Below are positions 44,558 through 52,410 of a stretch of 64,000 nucleotides of DNA, in pieces; the stretch's first letter is position 1; each line of letters begins with the position of its first letter. A model generated the notes under the pieces. The model was not told where the DNA came from and made no database searches. It worked only from the letters and a program-made list of their open reading frames with translations. Origin of the DNA: Paracoccus onchidii (GTDB taxonomy: Bacteria > Pseudomonadota > Alphaproteobacteria > Rhodobacterales > Rhodobacteraceae). The translations under genes and the position numbers were made by a program. Location: positions 124,001-188,000 of the forward strand of contig NZ_JAQBIE010000007.1 of the NCBI RefSeq assembly GCF_028294535.1, in the 5' to 3' direction.

Positions 44558-44572
44558 GCCTGCCAGGCAGGC
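44558..44572. promoter_or_regulatory. Perfect 15-bp palindrome upstream of the GMC gene
   Basis: GCCTGCC-A-GGCAGGC is a perfect dyad centred 24 bases before the GMC start codon and just upstream of its ribosome-binding site. It may be an operator, or an RNA hairpin next to the ribosome site. Chance is unlikely at 14 matching positions, but function is not shown. Confidence 0.4.
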
Positions 44573-44705
44573 ATACCAATTACTTATGCAGCAATATGAT
44601 CTAAAATCGCGCGAGATAGTATCTGTCATTTGAGGCAGTTTCAGGCCCGTAGCGGGTTGCGAAGGATTTTTTTGAGGTCGCGTGCAAAAAATATGAAATC
44701 TCCCA

Positions 44706-44734
44706 TTGACGCCCCCCGCGACTGCCTTTAGAGA
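44706..44734 (+). promoter_or_regulatory. Candidate tRNA-Leu promoter
   Basis: TTGACG (44706-44711), a 17-base spacer and TAGAGA (44729-44734) lie 17 bases before the mature 5' end of the tRNA. The spacer ends in a GC-rich stretch like the discriminator of stable RNA promoters. The -10 element is weak. Confidence 0.5.
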
Positions 44735-44751
44735 CCCCGCCTACACCACCT

Positions 44752-44836
44752 GCCCAGGTGGCGGAATTGGTAGACGCGCACGGTTCAGGTCCGTGTGCCG
44801 CAAGGCGTGGAGGTTCGAGTCCTCTCCTGGGCACCA
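44752..44836 (+). tRNA. tRNA-Leu (anticodon CAG)
   Basis: An 85-base tRNA with all arms visible: the acceptor stem GCCCAGG pairs with CCTGGGC, followed by A and an encoded CCA. The D-loop contains TTGGTAGA, the anticodon stem CACGG/CCGTG holds loop TTCAGGT, a long class II variable arm (TGCCGCAAGGCG) follows, and the T loop is TTCGAGT. The anticodon CAG decodes CUG, the leading Leu codon in GC-rich genomes. A terminator follows immediately. Confidence 0.97.
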
Positions 44837-44871
44837 AAAAACCCGCAGCTCTCCAGAGCTGCGGGTTTTTT
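44837..44871 (+). terminator. Strong rho-independent terminator after tRNA-Leu
   Basis: CCCGCAGCTCT (44842-44852) pairs perfectly with AGAGCTGCGGG (44855-44865), preceded by AAAAAA and followed by TTTTTTG. The symmetry makes it usable from both strands, but it lies directly behind the tRNA. Confidence 0.95.
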
Positions 44872-45019
44872 GTTTTCTTACAATGACCTGGGCCGTGTTT
44901 TTCTTGGGTTTGCCCCGACGTCGTGCGGCCACCCTTCGGGTGAACAATGCGGTTTTTGGTGGAACGTTCCGCCCGTTTCTGGTCAGAGAGGCGGCAGCCA
45001 GCCAAAAGCGGACGAAGCG

Positions 45020-45634
45020 ATGAGTATTCATCTATACCAGAACGACCTTCCCGACGATCTTGACCTTGGCTCGGTCGTCGCAATCGATACCGAAACGATG
45101 GGCCTGGACCCCAGGCGCGACCGGCTTTGCCTTGTGCAAATGTCGTCGGGTGATGGTGATGCACATCTGGTCCAGATCGAGCGCGGCCAGACCGAGGCCC
45201 CGAATCTGTGCCGGATGCTGACCGACCCCAAGGTCGTCAAACTGTTCCATTTCGGCCGCTTTGACATTGCGGCCTTGGAAAATGCCTTTGGGGTGGTGAC
45301 CTCGCCGGTCTGGTGCACCAAGATCGCATCCAAGATGGTGCGCACCTTTACCGATCGTCATGGGCTGAAATACTTGCTGAACGAGCTTGTCGGCGTCGAT
45401 ATCAGCAAGCAACAGCAGACCAGCGACTGGGGTGCCGATGACCTGACCGATGCACAGCTTGAATACGCGGCATCGGATGTTCTGCATCTGCACAAGCTCA
45501 AAGAGGCGTTGGAGGAACGGCTGCGCCGCGAAAACCGCCTTGGCCTTGCGCAGGCCTGTTTCGATTTCCTTCCTGCCCGGGCCCATCTGGACCTGTTGGG
45601 CTGGGGGGATGAAAAAGACATCTTTCATCACTAG
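45020..45634 (+). CDS. rnd: Ribonuclease D (short, exonuclease domain only)
   Basis: A 204-residue DEDD-family 3'-5' exoribonuclease. The Exo motifs are IDTETMGLD near residue 22, FHFGRFDIAALE near residue 75 and YAASDVLHLHKL near residue 152. The C-terminal HRDC domains of E. coli RNase D (375 residues) are absent; such short forms are normal in alphaproteobacteria. It trims the 3' ends of tRNAs and small RNAs. The gene heads a run with kdsD and the lpt genes, nine bases before kdsD. Confidence 0.9.
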   Translation: MSIHLYQNDLPDDLDLGSVVAIDTETMGLDPRRDRLCLVQMSSGDGDAHLVQIERGQTEAPNLCRMLTDPKVVKLFHFGRFDIAALENAFGVVTSPVWCTKIASKMVRTFTDRHGLKYLLNELVGVDISKQQQTSDWGADDLTDAQLEYAASDVLHLHKLKEALEERLRRENRLGLAQACFDFLPARAHLDLLGWGDEKDIFHH

Positions 45635-45643
45635 GTAGCCGCA

Positions 45644-46588
45644 ATGACCACGTATCTCGACACTGCCCTCCGCGTCATCCGGACCGAAGCACAGGGACTG
45701 GAACAGCTTGCGCAATCCCTGGGGCCTGAATTTCAGAAGGCGATCGACCTGATCCTTGGGGCCGGGGGGCGTGTGATCGTGTCCGGGATGGGGAAATCCG
45801 GCCATATCGCGCGCAAGATTGCGGCGACGCTGGCCTCGACCGGCACGCCCGCGCAATTCGTCCATCCGGCCGAAGCCAGCCATGGCGATCTGGGCATGGT
45901 GACCCAATCGGACGTGGCGCTTGTTCTGTCCAACAGTGGCGAAACGCCCGAACTGGCCGATCTGATCGCCCATACGCGGCGCTTTCAGATTCCGCTGATC
46001 GGCGTCGCGTCGCGTCCGGCTTCGACCCTGTTGCGGCAATCGGATGTCGCGCTGGTGTTGCCTGCCGCGGAAGAAGCCTGTGGAAACGGGATCGTTCCGA
46101 CGACCTCGACGACGATGACGCTGGCACTGGGCGATGCACTGGCAATCGCGCTGATGGAGCATCGCCGCTTTACGCCCGAACATTTCCGCACGTTCCACCC
46201 GGGGGGCAAGCTGGGTGCATTGCTGGCGAAGGTTGGCGATTTGATGCATGCCGATCTGCCGCTGGTATCCGAAGATACGCCGATGACCGAGGCGCTGCTG
46301 GTGATCAGCCAGAAAGGCTATGGGGTTGCCGGGGTCGTCGGCGCGGACGGGCAGCTGACCGGGATCATCACCGATGGTGACTTGCGGCGGCACATGGACG
46401 GGCTGCTGGGGCATAAGGCGGGCGAGGTGATGACAGCTTCGCCGCGCGTGATCGAACCCGACGCCCTGGCCGAGGCCGCCCTGGCCGAGATGCAGTCGCG
46501 CAAGATCACCTGTCTGTTCGCGGTCGAGAACGGAGTGCCGCGCGGGATCCTGCATATCCACGACTGTCTGCGCGCCGGAATGGTCTGA
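45644..46588 (+). CDS. kdsD: D-arabinose 5-phosphate isomerase (KpsF/GutQ family)
   Basis: A 314-residue protein with an N-terminal SIS domain (VIVSGMGKSGHIARKIAATL near residue 45; FVHPAEASHGDLGMV near residue 70) and two C-terminal CBS domains (about 205-310; LMHADLPLVSEDTPMTEALL). It converts ribulose 5-phosphate to arabinose 5-phosphate, the precursor of the lipopolysaccharide sugar Kdo. Its place before lptC-lptA-lptB is the usual one and supports the Kdo role. Confidence 0.94.
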   Translation: MTTYLDTALRVIRTEAQGLEQLAQSLGPEFQKAIDLILGAGGRVIVSGMGKSGHIARKIAATLASTGTPAQFVHPAEASHGDLGMVTQSDVALVLSNSGETPELADLIAHTRRFQIPLIGVASRPASTLLRQSDVALVLPAAEEACGNGIVPTTSTTMTLALGDALAIALMEHRRFTPEHFRTFHPGGKLGALLAKVGDLMHADLPLVSEDTPMTEALLVISQKGYGVAGVVGADGQLTGIITDGDLRRHMDGLLGHKAGEVMTASPRVIEPDALAEAALAEMQSRKITCLFAVENGVPRGILHIHDCLRAGMV

Positions 46589-46592
46589 TCGG

Positions 46593-47189
46593 ATGAACCG
46601 CACCCGCATCGTCAGATGGTTGCGCGTCCTGCTGCCTTTGGTGGCTCTTGCGATCCTGTCGACGATGTTTCTGTTCTCGCGCCGGCCCGATGGTGATTCC
46701 CGCATTCCCTATGCCGAGGTGGATGCACAGCAGATGGCCCGCGAACCTCGCATCGTTGCCCCCGAATTTGCGGGGGTAACCGGCGATGGGGCCGAGGTCA
46801 CGTTGCGCGCCATGGATGCCACGCCCGCAAGTGATGAACGCGACGCCGCGTTGCAGCAGGTCGTGCTGGACTGGGTTCGCCCCGATGGTCTGGCGGCGCA
46901 TCTGACCGCCCCCAATGCCGGTGTAGGCGAGGCGTTGATCGCGCTGAGCGGGGGGGTGCAGATGTCCCTGTCCTCGGGTTGGACCCTGTCGGCCCCAGAG
47001 GTCGAGGCGGCGACCGATCGGTCCCATCTGGGCGCAAGCAATGGTGTCGTGGCGACGGGGCCTTTTGGAAAAATCACCTCCGAGGATATGGAATTGCACA
47101 CCAAGCCGACGGAAGGCGGGGCTGCCACGGCGGAAAATCCTGCCGTCTTGAGCTTTTCCGGCGGCGTCCGTCTGCTATACCAACCCTAA
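46593..47189 (+). CDS. lptC: LPS export protein LptC
   Basis: A 198-residue bitopic protein with one N-terminal membrane helix (LRVLLPLVALAILSTMFLFS, about 10-29) and a periplasmic beta-jellyroll domain; ISGG-like LIALSGGVQMSLSSGWTLSA around residue 113 is an LptC feature. It anchors the LptA bridge to the LptBFG transporter. The ATG is 4 bases after the kdsD stop. Confidence 0.88.
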   Translation: MNRTRIVRWLRVLLPLVALAILSTMFLFSRRPDGDSRIPYAEVDAQQMAREPRIVAPEFAGVTGDGAEVTLRAMDATPASDERDAALQQVVLDWVRPDGLAAHLTAPNAGVGEALIALSGGVQMSLSSGWTLSAPEVEAATDRSHLGASNGVVATGPFGKITSEDMELHTKPTEGGAATAENPAVLSFSGGVRLLYQP

Positions 47190-47208
47190 GCTAGCGAAGG
47201 ACCGTGCC

Positions 47209-47685
47209 ATGTTGCGCCCCCTGATCATTGCCCTGCTTCTTGCCGCGGGGCCAGCCGCCGCGCAAAGCGTTGCCTTTGGCGGGATGAAGGCCGACAGTTC
47301 GGCGCCTGTCGAAGTTGCGGCTGACAAGCTCGAGGTGGATCAGGCCGATGGCAATGCCGTGTTTTCGGGCAATGTCGTGATTGGTCAGGGCGAGATGCGC
47401 CTGTCTGCCGATCGGGTTACCGTGGAATACGCCAATGAAGACCAGTCGCGTATCCGGTCAATGCACGCGGTTGGCAATGTCACCCTGGTGTCAGGATCTG
47501 ATGCAGCCGAAGCGCGCGAAGCCATCTATCAGGTGGAAAGCGGCGGCGTGATTCTGACCGGGGATGTCGTGCTGGCGCAGGGGAAAAATGTGCTGACAGG
47601 TGACCGGATGACCGTTGATCTCGTGAATGGCACCGCGCAGGTCGATGGCCGTGTGCGTTCGATCCTGCAACAGGGCGGCAACTGA
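47209..47685 (+). CDS. lptA: LPS transport periplasmic protein LptA
   Basis: A 158-residue periplasmic protein. Residues 1-18 form a signal peptide ending AAA. The mature OstA/LptA fold is shown by [20 protein letters not shown] near residue 38 and by [19 protein letters not shown] near residue 110. It bridges the inner and outer membranes for lipopolysaccharide. The start is preceded by AAGGACC. The stop shares a base with the lptB ATG (TGATG). Confidence 0.92.
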   Translation: MLRPLIIALLLAAGPAAAQSVAFGGMKADSSAPVEVAADKLEVDQADGNAVFSGNVVIGQGEMRLSADRVTVEYANEDQSRIRSMHAVGNVTLVSGSDAAEAREAIYQVESGGVILTGDVVLAQGKNVLTGDRMTVDLVNGTAQVDGRVRSILQQGGN

Positions 47686-48437
47686 TGCAGCGCTCGTCAG
47701 CACGCAAGGATGGCGCCGGCCTCGAGGTGCATGGGCTGCGCAAGTCGTACCGCAAGCGCCCGGTGATTCACGACGTGTCCGTTTCCTTGAAGCGGGGCGA
47801 GGTCGTGGCGCTGCTGGGGCCGAACGGGTCTGGCAAGACCACCTGCTTTTACTGCATCGCCGGGCTTGTGCCCCCCGATGCCGGACAGGTGCTGATCGAC
47901 AGCCAGGACGCGACGCGCCTGCCGATGTTTCGCCGCGCACGGATGGGAATCGGCTATCTGCCCCAGGAGATGTCGATTTTTCGTGGGCTGTCGGTCGAAC
48001 AGAACATCATGTCCGTTCTTGAGGTGACCTTGCGCGATCCCCGCCACAGGCGCGACCGGCTAGAGGAATTGCTGGGCGATTTCTCGATCACCCATCTGCG
48101 CGGTGCGGCGGCGATGGCGCTGTCGGGCGGAGAACGGCGTCGGGTCGAAATCGCCCGTTGTCTTGCCTCGGATCCCAGCTTTCTGCTTTTGGATGAACCC
48201 TTTGCCGGTGTCGATCCGATCGCTGTCGGTGAGATACGCGAACTGGTGCATGCGTTGAAATCGCGGGGGATCGGCGTCCTGATCACCGATCACAACGTGC
48301 GCGAAACGCTGGGAATCGTCGACCGCGCCTATATCCTCCATGATGGGCATGTCCTGATGTCGGGGACCACCGCGGAAATCGTTGCCGACCCCAAGGTGCG
48401 CGAGGTCTATTTGGGCGAAAGCTTCAATCTGGGCTGA
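47685..48437 (+). CDS. lptB: LPS export ABC transporter ATP-binding protein LptB
   Basis: A 250-residue ABC ATPase. Walker A is [18 protein letters not shown] near residue 46, the ABC signature is [16 protein letters not shown] near residue 146, Walker B is [15 protein letters not shown] near residue 166, and the H-loop is [19 protein letters not shown] near residue 202. The last block is an LptB signature. It energises lipopolysaccharide extraction with LptF and LptG, which are not in this window. Confidence 0.95.
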   Translation: MQRSSARKDGAGLEVHGLRKSYRKRPVIHDVSVSLKRGEVVALLGPNGSGKTTCFYCIAGLVPPDAGQVLIDSQDATRLPMFRRARMGIGYLPQEMSIFRGLSVEQNIMSVLEVTLRDPRHRRDRLEELLGDFSITHLRGAAAMALSGGERRRVEIARCLASDPSFLLLDEPFAGVDPIAVGEIRELVHALKSRGIGVLITDHNVRETLGIVDRAYILHDGHVLMSGTTAEIVADPKVREVYLGESFNLG

Positions 48438-48619
48438 TTCCCACCAGGAAATTTGTCACTGTGTTGTGTGTTGCCGTTGACAGATCCGCTTTGCTGTCAC
48501 CAAATTGAGTTATGCGGGTGCGGTATCACGCCGTGCCCCGCCATCCCCGTTTTCCGCCGCATGCCGGCTGCTTGAACGGGTCGGCGCATGCGGAGACGGG
48601 CAACCGAAGAGGAAAGACG

Positions 48620-49195
48620 ATGCGCTACACCATCAGCGGAAAACACATTGATGTTGGCGATGCCCTCATGACACATGTCGAGGCAGAGCTTGGGGACACG
48701 GTCACGAAATATTCCCAACGTCCGACCGACGCAACCGTGACATTTTCCCGTGATGCGCATCAATACGTCTGCGATATCGTCGTGCACCTGTCCACCGGGC
48801 TGACCGTGCAGGCACGCGGTGCCGCGAATGAGGTCTATGGTGCATTTGAAACCTGCCGGGAAAAGATGGACAAGCAGTTGCGCCGCTACAAGCGGCGCCT
48901 GAAAGACCATCACAAGGACCGCTCCGAGCCTGTTGAATTCGGTCAGGCAGGCATGTATGTGCTTGCCGCTGACGAGGCGGATTGGGAATCGCAGGAAAGT
49001 GGCCTGCAGCCAATCATCATCGCCGAAATGGAATCCCGTGTGCCGACCTTGTCGGTTGGCGATGCGGTGATGCAGATGGAATTGGCCGGGGCGCCGCTAT
49101 TGGTGTTCCGCAACGAAAAACATGGCGGCGTGAATGTCGTCCATCGCCGTGATGACGGCAATGTCGGATGGATCGACCCGCGCGGTAACGGCTGA
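48620..49195 (+). CDS. hpf: Ribosome hibernation promoting factor, long form
   Basis: A 191-residue protein. The N-terminal S30AE domain (about 1-100; MRYTISGKHIDVGDALMTHV) binds the ribosome. The C-terminal domain (about 130-188; VGDAVMQMELAGAPLLVFRN) mediates 100S dimer formation, so this is the long form. The ATG at 48620 follows AGAGGAAAG. The 183-base gap after lptB holds a TTGACA at 48477-48482 with no good -10, so a separate promoter is possible. The rpoN gene that often lies between lptB and hpf is absent. Confidence 0.93.
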   Translation: MRYTISGKHIDVGDALMTHVEAELGDTVTKYSQRPTDATVTFSRDAHQYVCDIVVHLSTGLTVQARGAANEVYGAFETCREKMDKQLRRYKRRLKDHHKDRSEPVEFGQAGMYVLAADEADWESQESGLQPIIIAEMESRVPTLSVGDAVMQMELAGAPLLVFRNEKHGGVNVVHRRDDGNVGWIDPRGNG

Positions 49196-49224
49196 AGCCG
49201 ATCTGCCACGCCAGGAAACTGCGC

Positions 49225-49250
49225 CGCCCCCGGATGACCGTCCGGGGGCG
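49225..49250 (+). other. Intercistronic stem-loop between hpf and ptsN
   Basis: CGCCCCCGGA (49225-49234) pairs perfectly with TCCGGGGGCG (49241-49250) around a 6-base loop. No T tract follows, so it is more likely an RNA processing or stability element, or a partial attenuator, than a full terminator. Confidence 0.55.
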
Positions 49251-49275
49251 CACAGCTTAGGAAAGACGTGTCGCA

Positions 49276-49740
49276 ATGCAACTCAGCGAGATTCTCAAGC
49301 CAGAGGCCGTCCGGTCACTTGGACAGGTCACGTCCAAGAAACGGTTGTTTCAGGAACTGGCCGATCTGGCGAACGCGGAATACAAGCTGCCGCAATCCGA
49401 GGTTCTGGATGCCCTGCAAGAACGGGAAAGCCTTGGGCCGACCGGTGTCGGGCAGGGGGTCGCCCTGCCGCATGCCCGGCTGCACGGGCTGGATCGTGTC
49501 GTCGGGCTGTTCCTGAGGCTTGAAAAGCCGCTGGATTTCGATGCCGTCGACCGGCAACCCGTGGACCTGATCTTTGCGTTGCTTGCACCTGAGACCAGCG
49601 GTGTCGACCATCTGAAGGCCCTGGCATTGGTGTCGCGGACATTGCGTGATGCCGACCTGCGCAACAAGCTGAGATCAAACGACAATCAGGCGGCGCTCTA
49701 TGCCGTGCTGTCCGCCGCGCAGGGAATCAAGGCGGCTTGA
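49276..49740 (+). CDS. ptsN: PTS IIA-like nitrogen regulatory protein PtsN
   Basis: A 154-residue EIIA-Ntr. The phosphoacceptor His66 lies in GVALPHARL. The sequence ESLGPTGVGQG before it and DFDAVDRQPVDLIFALLAPE after it are typical. It receives phosphate from PtsP/PtsO and couples nitrogen and carbon status to potassium and other processes. Length is normal. It follows hpf, as in many proteobacteria. Confidence 0.93.
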   Translation: MQLSEILKPEAVRSLGQVTSKKRLFQELADLANAEYKLPQSEVLDALQERESLGPTGVGQGVALPHARLHGLDRVVGLFLRLEKPLDFDAVDRQPVDLIFALLAPETSGVDHLKALALVSRTLRDADLRNKLRSNDNQAALYAVLSAAQGIKAA

Positions 49741-49803
49741 AGGTTTAACTTGGTCCGATTCGGCCCTATATTCAGGGTCCACGGCTCTGGAGGAGGGTCC
49801 ATC

Positions 49804-49992
49804 ATGACCAAGCATATCAGCGATCAACCACGAAACCACGGCGGCCAGCGGCTGCGTGAATTCACCCGTCAGGAACGCCAGGACGGGATGCATCCGGTGA
49901 TTGCCAGATTGAGGTCGCGTCCACAGATGCGCGGCGATGAAAATCGCAAGACCGCCCAGTTTCTAAGGATCGAGCGCGGCCGTCTGGCATAG
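49804..49992 (+). CDS. Small basic protein of unknown function
   Basis: A 62-residue basic protein rich in Arg, Gln and His, with no membrane segment or known motif. Support for it being real: an excellent ribosome site (GGAGGAGGG) sits nine bases before the ATG at 49804, the reading frame is closed by TAG just before a 36-base palindrome, and no other gene occupies the interval between ptsN and ilvE. It could bind RNA or DNA through its charge, but this is only a possibility. It is 63 bases after ptsN. Confidence 0.5.
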   Translation: MTKHISDQPRNHGGQRLREFTRQERQDGMHPVIARLRSRPQMRGDENRKTAQFLRIERGRLA

Positions 49993-50032
49993 CAGGCTGC
50001 CTGCCCGCCGGGCTGGCATGGCCCCGATTGCG

Positions 50033-50068
50033 AGAATGGCCACCGGGGACGTCCCCGGTGGCCATTCT
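50033..50068. terminator. 36-base perfect palindrome between convergent genes
   Basis: The 18-base arm 50033-50050 and its exact complement 50051-50068 meet without a spacer (centre GGGGAC/GTCCCC). It lies between the rightward small gene (ends 49992) and leftward ilvE (ends 50114), the position of a bidirectional terminator. No long T tract flanks it, and the repeated TTCATTAA next to it is only moderately AT-rich. Confidence 0.55.
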
Positions 50069-50113
50069 GCTTCATTAACTTCATTAAGCCCGTGGCGGGC
50101 TGGTAAGGCCCGT

Positions 50114-50983
50114 TCAGGAACGGACCAGTGTCTCGTAATCTTCCGCAATGCTGCGCGTGGTCTGGCCGACCTGGAAATGCCAATCGCCGATCTGGCCGAC
50201 CGGGGTGACCTCGGCTGCGGTGCCGGTCAGGAAGCATTCCTGAAAGCTTTCCAACTCTTCGGGCTTGATGCGGCGCTCATGCACGGTCAGGCCCTTGTCC
50301 TTCAGCATCTGGATCACGGTGCGGCGCGTGATTCCGTCAAGGAAACGATCGGCCAGCGGGGTGTGAATCTCGCCATCTTTCAGGAAGAAGATATTCGCGC
50401 CGGTCGCTTCGGCCACATAGCCTTCCCAATCCATGAACAGCGCGTCGGAACAACCCTTGGCCTCGGCGGCGTGCTTGGACATGGTGCAGATCATGTAAAG
50501 GCCGGCGGCCTTGGCCGCGGTCGGAATTGTTTCCGGGCTGGGGCGTTTCCACTTCGCGACGTCCAGCTTGGCGCCCTGCCATTTCGCATCGCCGTAATAG
50601 CTGCCCCATTCCCAGGCGCAGACGGCCATGCGGACCGGGTTTCTCTTGGCCGAGACACCCATGTCTTCACCTGAACCGCGCCAGGCGACAACGCGCACAT
50701 AGGCGTTTTCAAAGCCGTTGGCCTTGAGGACTGATTCTTTCGCGGCGTCAATTTCCTCGGCCGAATAGGGAATGGGCATGTCCAGCAGGCGACCCGATTC
50801 GATCAGGCGCAGCGAATGTTCATGTCCCTTGAAGATCTTGCCGTTATAGCAGCGTTCGCCCTCGAAGACCGAACTGGCGTAGTGCAGCGCGTGGCTCAGA
50901 ACATGCACCTTCGCGTCGCGCCAGTCGACCAGTTCGCCATCCATCCAGATCTTGCCGTCGCGATCGTCATATGCCGCCGTCAT
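50114..50983 (-). CDS. ilvE: Branched-chain amino acid aminotransferase
   Basis: A 289-residue fold-type IV PLP aminotransferase. Family stretches are HALHYASSVFEGERCYNGKI near residue 30, the DGITRRTVIQ segment near residue 212 and ECFLTGTAAEVTPV near residue 245, of which the last two form the phosphate- and cofactor-binding region. It carries out the last step of leucine, isoleucine and valine synthesis. The ATG at 50981-50983 has GGAG eight bases upstream; in-frame ATGs at 50995 and further upstream lack ribosome sites. Confidence 0.94.
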   Translation of the reverse strand: MTAAYDDRDGKIWMDGELVDWRDAKVHVLSHALHYASSVFEGERCYNGKIFKGHEHSLRLIESGRLLDMPIPYSAEEIDAAKESVLKANGFENAYVRVVAWRGSGEDMGVSAKRNPVRMAVCAWEWGSYYGDAKWQGAKLDVAKWKRPSPETIPTAAKAAGLYMICTMSKHAAEAKGCSDALFMDWEGYVAEATGANIFFLKDGEIHTPLADRFLDGITRRTVIQMLKDKGLTVHERRIKPEELESFQECFLTGTAAEVTPVGQIGDWHFQVGQTTRSIAEDYETLVRS

Positions 50984-51082
50984 CTTGTTCTCCATCAGGG
51001 TCGGGTTTTGCATATCTTGCGCAAGACCGCCCGAATCCGGCCTTTTTGTTGCGCGAAGCTCTTGACGGCTAGCAATCGAATC

Positions 51083-51111
51083 TTGGAAAGTCAACAACGC
51101 TGCCCTATCAC
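51083..51111 (+). promoter_or_regulatory. Candidate petP-petR promoter
   Basis: TTGGAA (51083-51088), a 17-base spacer and TATCAC (51106-51111) lie 28 bases before the petP start. On the other strand TTGACT (51094-51089) overlaps it and could be a -35 for ilvE, so the two divergent promoters may interfere. Confidence 0.4.
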
Positions 51112-51138
51112 GTCGGCAAATTGAAGGAAGGACGTCGA

Positions 51139-51657
51139 ATGCAGAACAAAGCGCGCATCCAGACAATGGTCGGCGAGGATCTGCTGTTTCTGACCGATGA
51201 CCAGTTGCGGCGTGGCATCGAGGCGATGTTCTTTGCCTATCGCGCGTTTACATCGGATCCGGATCTGATCCTGGCAGAGATGGATTATGGCCGCGCCCAT
51301 CACCGCGCCCTGCATTTCATTCATCGCAGCCCCGGCCTGAAAGTGACGGCGCTGCTGGCGGTTCTTGGCGTCACCAAGCAATCGCTCAACCGGGTGTTGC
51401 GCACATTGGTCGAAGACGGGCTGGTCGAAAGCCGGGTCGGGCGCCGCGACCGGCGGGAACGCCTGCTGTACCTGACCGATTCCGGCACCGCGCTGGAACG
51501 GCGTCTGTCCGAGGCACAGCGTGCCAGGATGCGCACGGCCTATCGAAATGCGGGGCCACAGGCCGTTGCTGGGTTTCGCCAGGTTCTGGAAGCGATGATG
51601 GACCCCGAGACGCGGGCGCAGTATCAGGCAATGAAGGAATTGCCCGAGCAAGATTGA
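51139..51657 (+). CDS. petP: MarR-family regulator, PetP-like
   Basis: A 172-residue MarR-type winged-helix protein. The DNA-binding core is KVTALLAVLGVTKQSLNRVL at about residues 75-95 followed by the wing ESRVGRRDRRERLLYLTDSG. The ATG at 51139 follows AAGGAAGGAC. It is 9 bases upstream of an OmpR-type regulator gene, the same pairing as Rhodobacter petP-petR. In Rhodobacter that pair precedes the cytochrome bc1 genes; here a uracil-DNA glycosylase-like gene follows instead. The symbol rests on this context and on remembered family resemblance. Confidence 0.75.
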   Translation: MQNKARIQTMVGEDLLFLTDDQLRRGIEAMFFAYRAFTSDPDLILAEMDYGRAHHRALHFIHRSPGLKVTALLAVLGVTKQSLNRVLRTLVEDGLVESRVGRRDRRERLLYLTDSGTALERRLSEAQRARMRTAYRNAGPQAVAGFRQVLEAMMDPETRAQYQAMKELPEQD

Positions 51658-51666
51658 GGCCCAGCC

Positions 51667-52371
51667 ATGAACAGTCCGGATACCCATATTCTGATTGTTG
51701 ACGATGATGAACGTATTCGCGCCTTGTTGGGGCGGTTCCTGCGCAAGAACGGCTTTATGGTCACGATGGCGCGCGACGCCGCGCAAGCCAGGCGGCTGTT
51801 GGCGGGGTTGGAATTCGACCTGATCGTGCTGGACGTGATGATGCCGGGCGAAGACGGCTTTGCGCTGACATCGGCGTTGCGTCAGAAAATCCAGACACCG
51901 ATTTTGTTGTTGACCGCGCGCGGCGACATCGAAGATCGGATTACCGGGTTGGAAAGCGGGGCCGACGATTACCTGCCCAAGCCGTTTGAACCACGGGAAT
52001 TGTTGTTGCGGATCGAGGCGATCCTGCGGCGGATTCCCACGCCCGAGGCCACGCAGCCGAAATTCCTGAATCTTGGCCATCTGCGCTACGACACCGAAAA
52101 GGGTGAATTGTGGCAGGGCGACTCGATCATGCGCCTGACCGGCACGGAACAGGCGTTGCTGCGCAAGCTGGCTTCAAGCCGCGGGCAACCGGTCAGTCGT
52201 GCCGAGTTGATTGATGACCTGGGGCGCGGTGGCGGCGAAGAAAGCGACAATTCCGAACGCGCGATCGATGTCCAGATGACCCGGCTGCGTCGCAAGATTG
52301 AGGCCGACCCGAAAGAGCCCAGATATCTGCAAACCGTTCGCGGAACGGGTTACATGTTGATGGTCGACTGA
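51667..52371 (+). CDS. petR: OmpR-type response regulator, PetR-like
   Basis: A 234-residue response regulator. The receiver domain (1-118) has acidic residues D12-D14, phosphoacceptor Asp56 (LIVLDVMMPGEDG) and Lys in YLPKPFEPREL. The winged-helix effector domain (about 135-233) includes LTGTEQALLRKLASSRGQPV and RAIDVQMTRLRRKIEADP. No histidine kinase gene is adjacent, so its phosphate donor is elsewhere. It is transcribed with petP. Confidence 0.87.
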   Translation: MNSPDTHILIVDDDERIRALLGRFLRKNGFMVTMARDAAQARRLLAGLEFDLIVLDVMMPGEDGFALTSALRQKIQTPILLLTARGDIEDRITGLESGADDYLPKPFEPRELLLRIEAILRRIPTPEATQPKFLNLGHLRYDTEKGELWQGDSIMRLTGTEQALLRKLASSRGQPVSRAELIDDLGRGGGEESDNSERAIDVQMTRLRRKIEADPKEPRYLQTVRGTGYMLMVD

Positions 52372-52410
52372 TCTTGTCCGCCGCGGCGAAGCGGCCTAGC
52401 TTGGCGTTTC

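Noticed and set aside
44752..44836. The tRNA gene as an integration site for a genomic island
   Set aside because: No integrase gene, no repeated tRNA 3' end and no foreign-looking genes follow; housekeeping genes lie on both sides.
45032..46705. A 557-codon minus-strand frame opposite rnd and kdsD
   Set aside because: It is in register with kdsD and has no ribosome site or recognisable domain.
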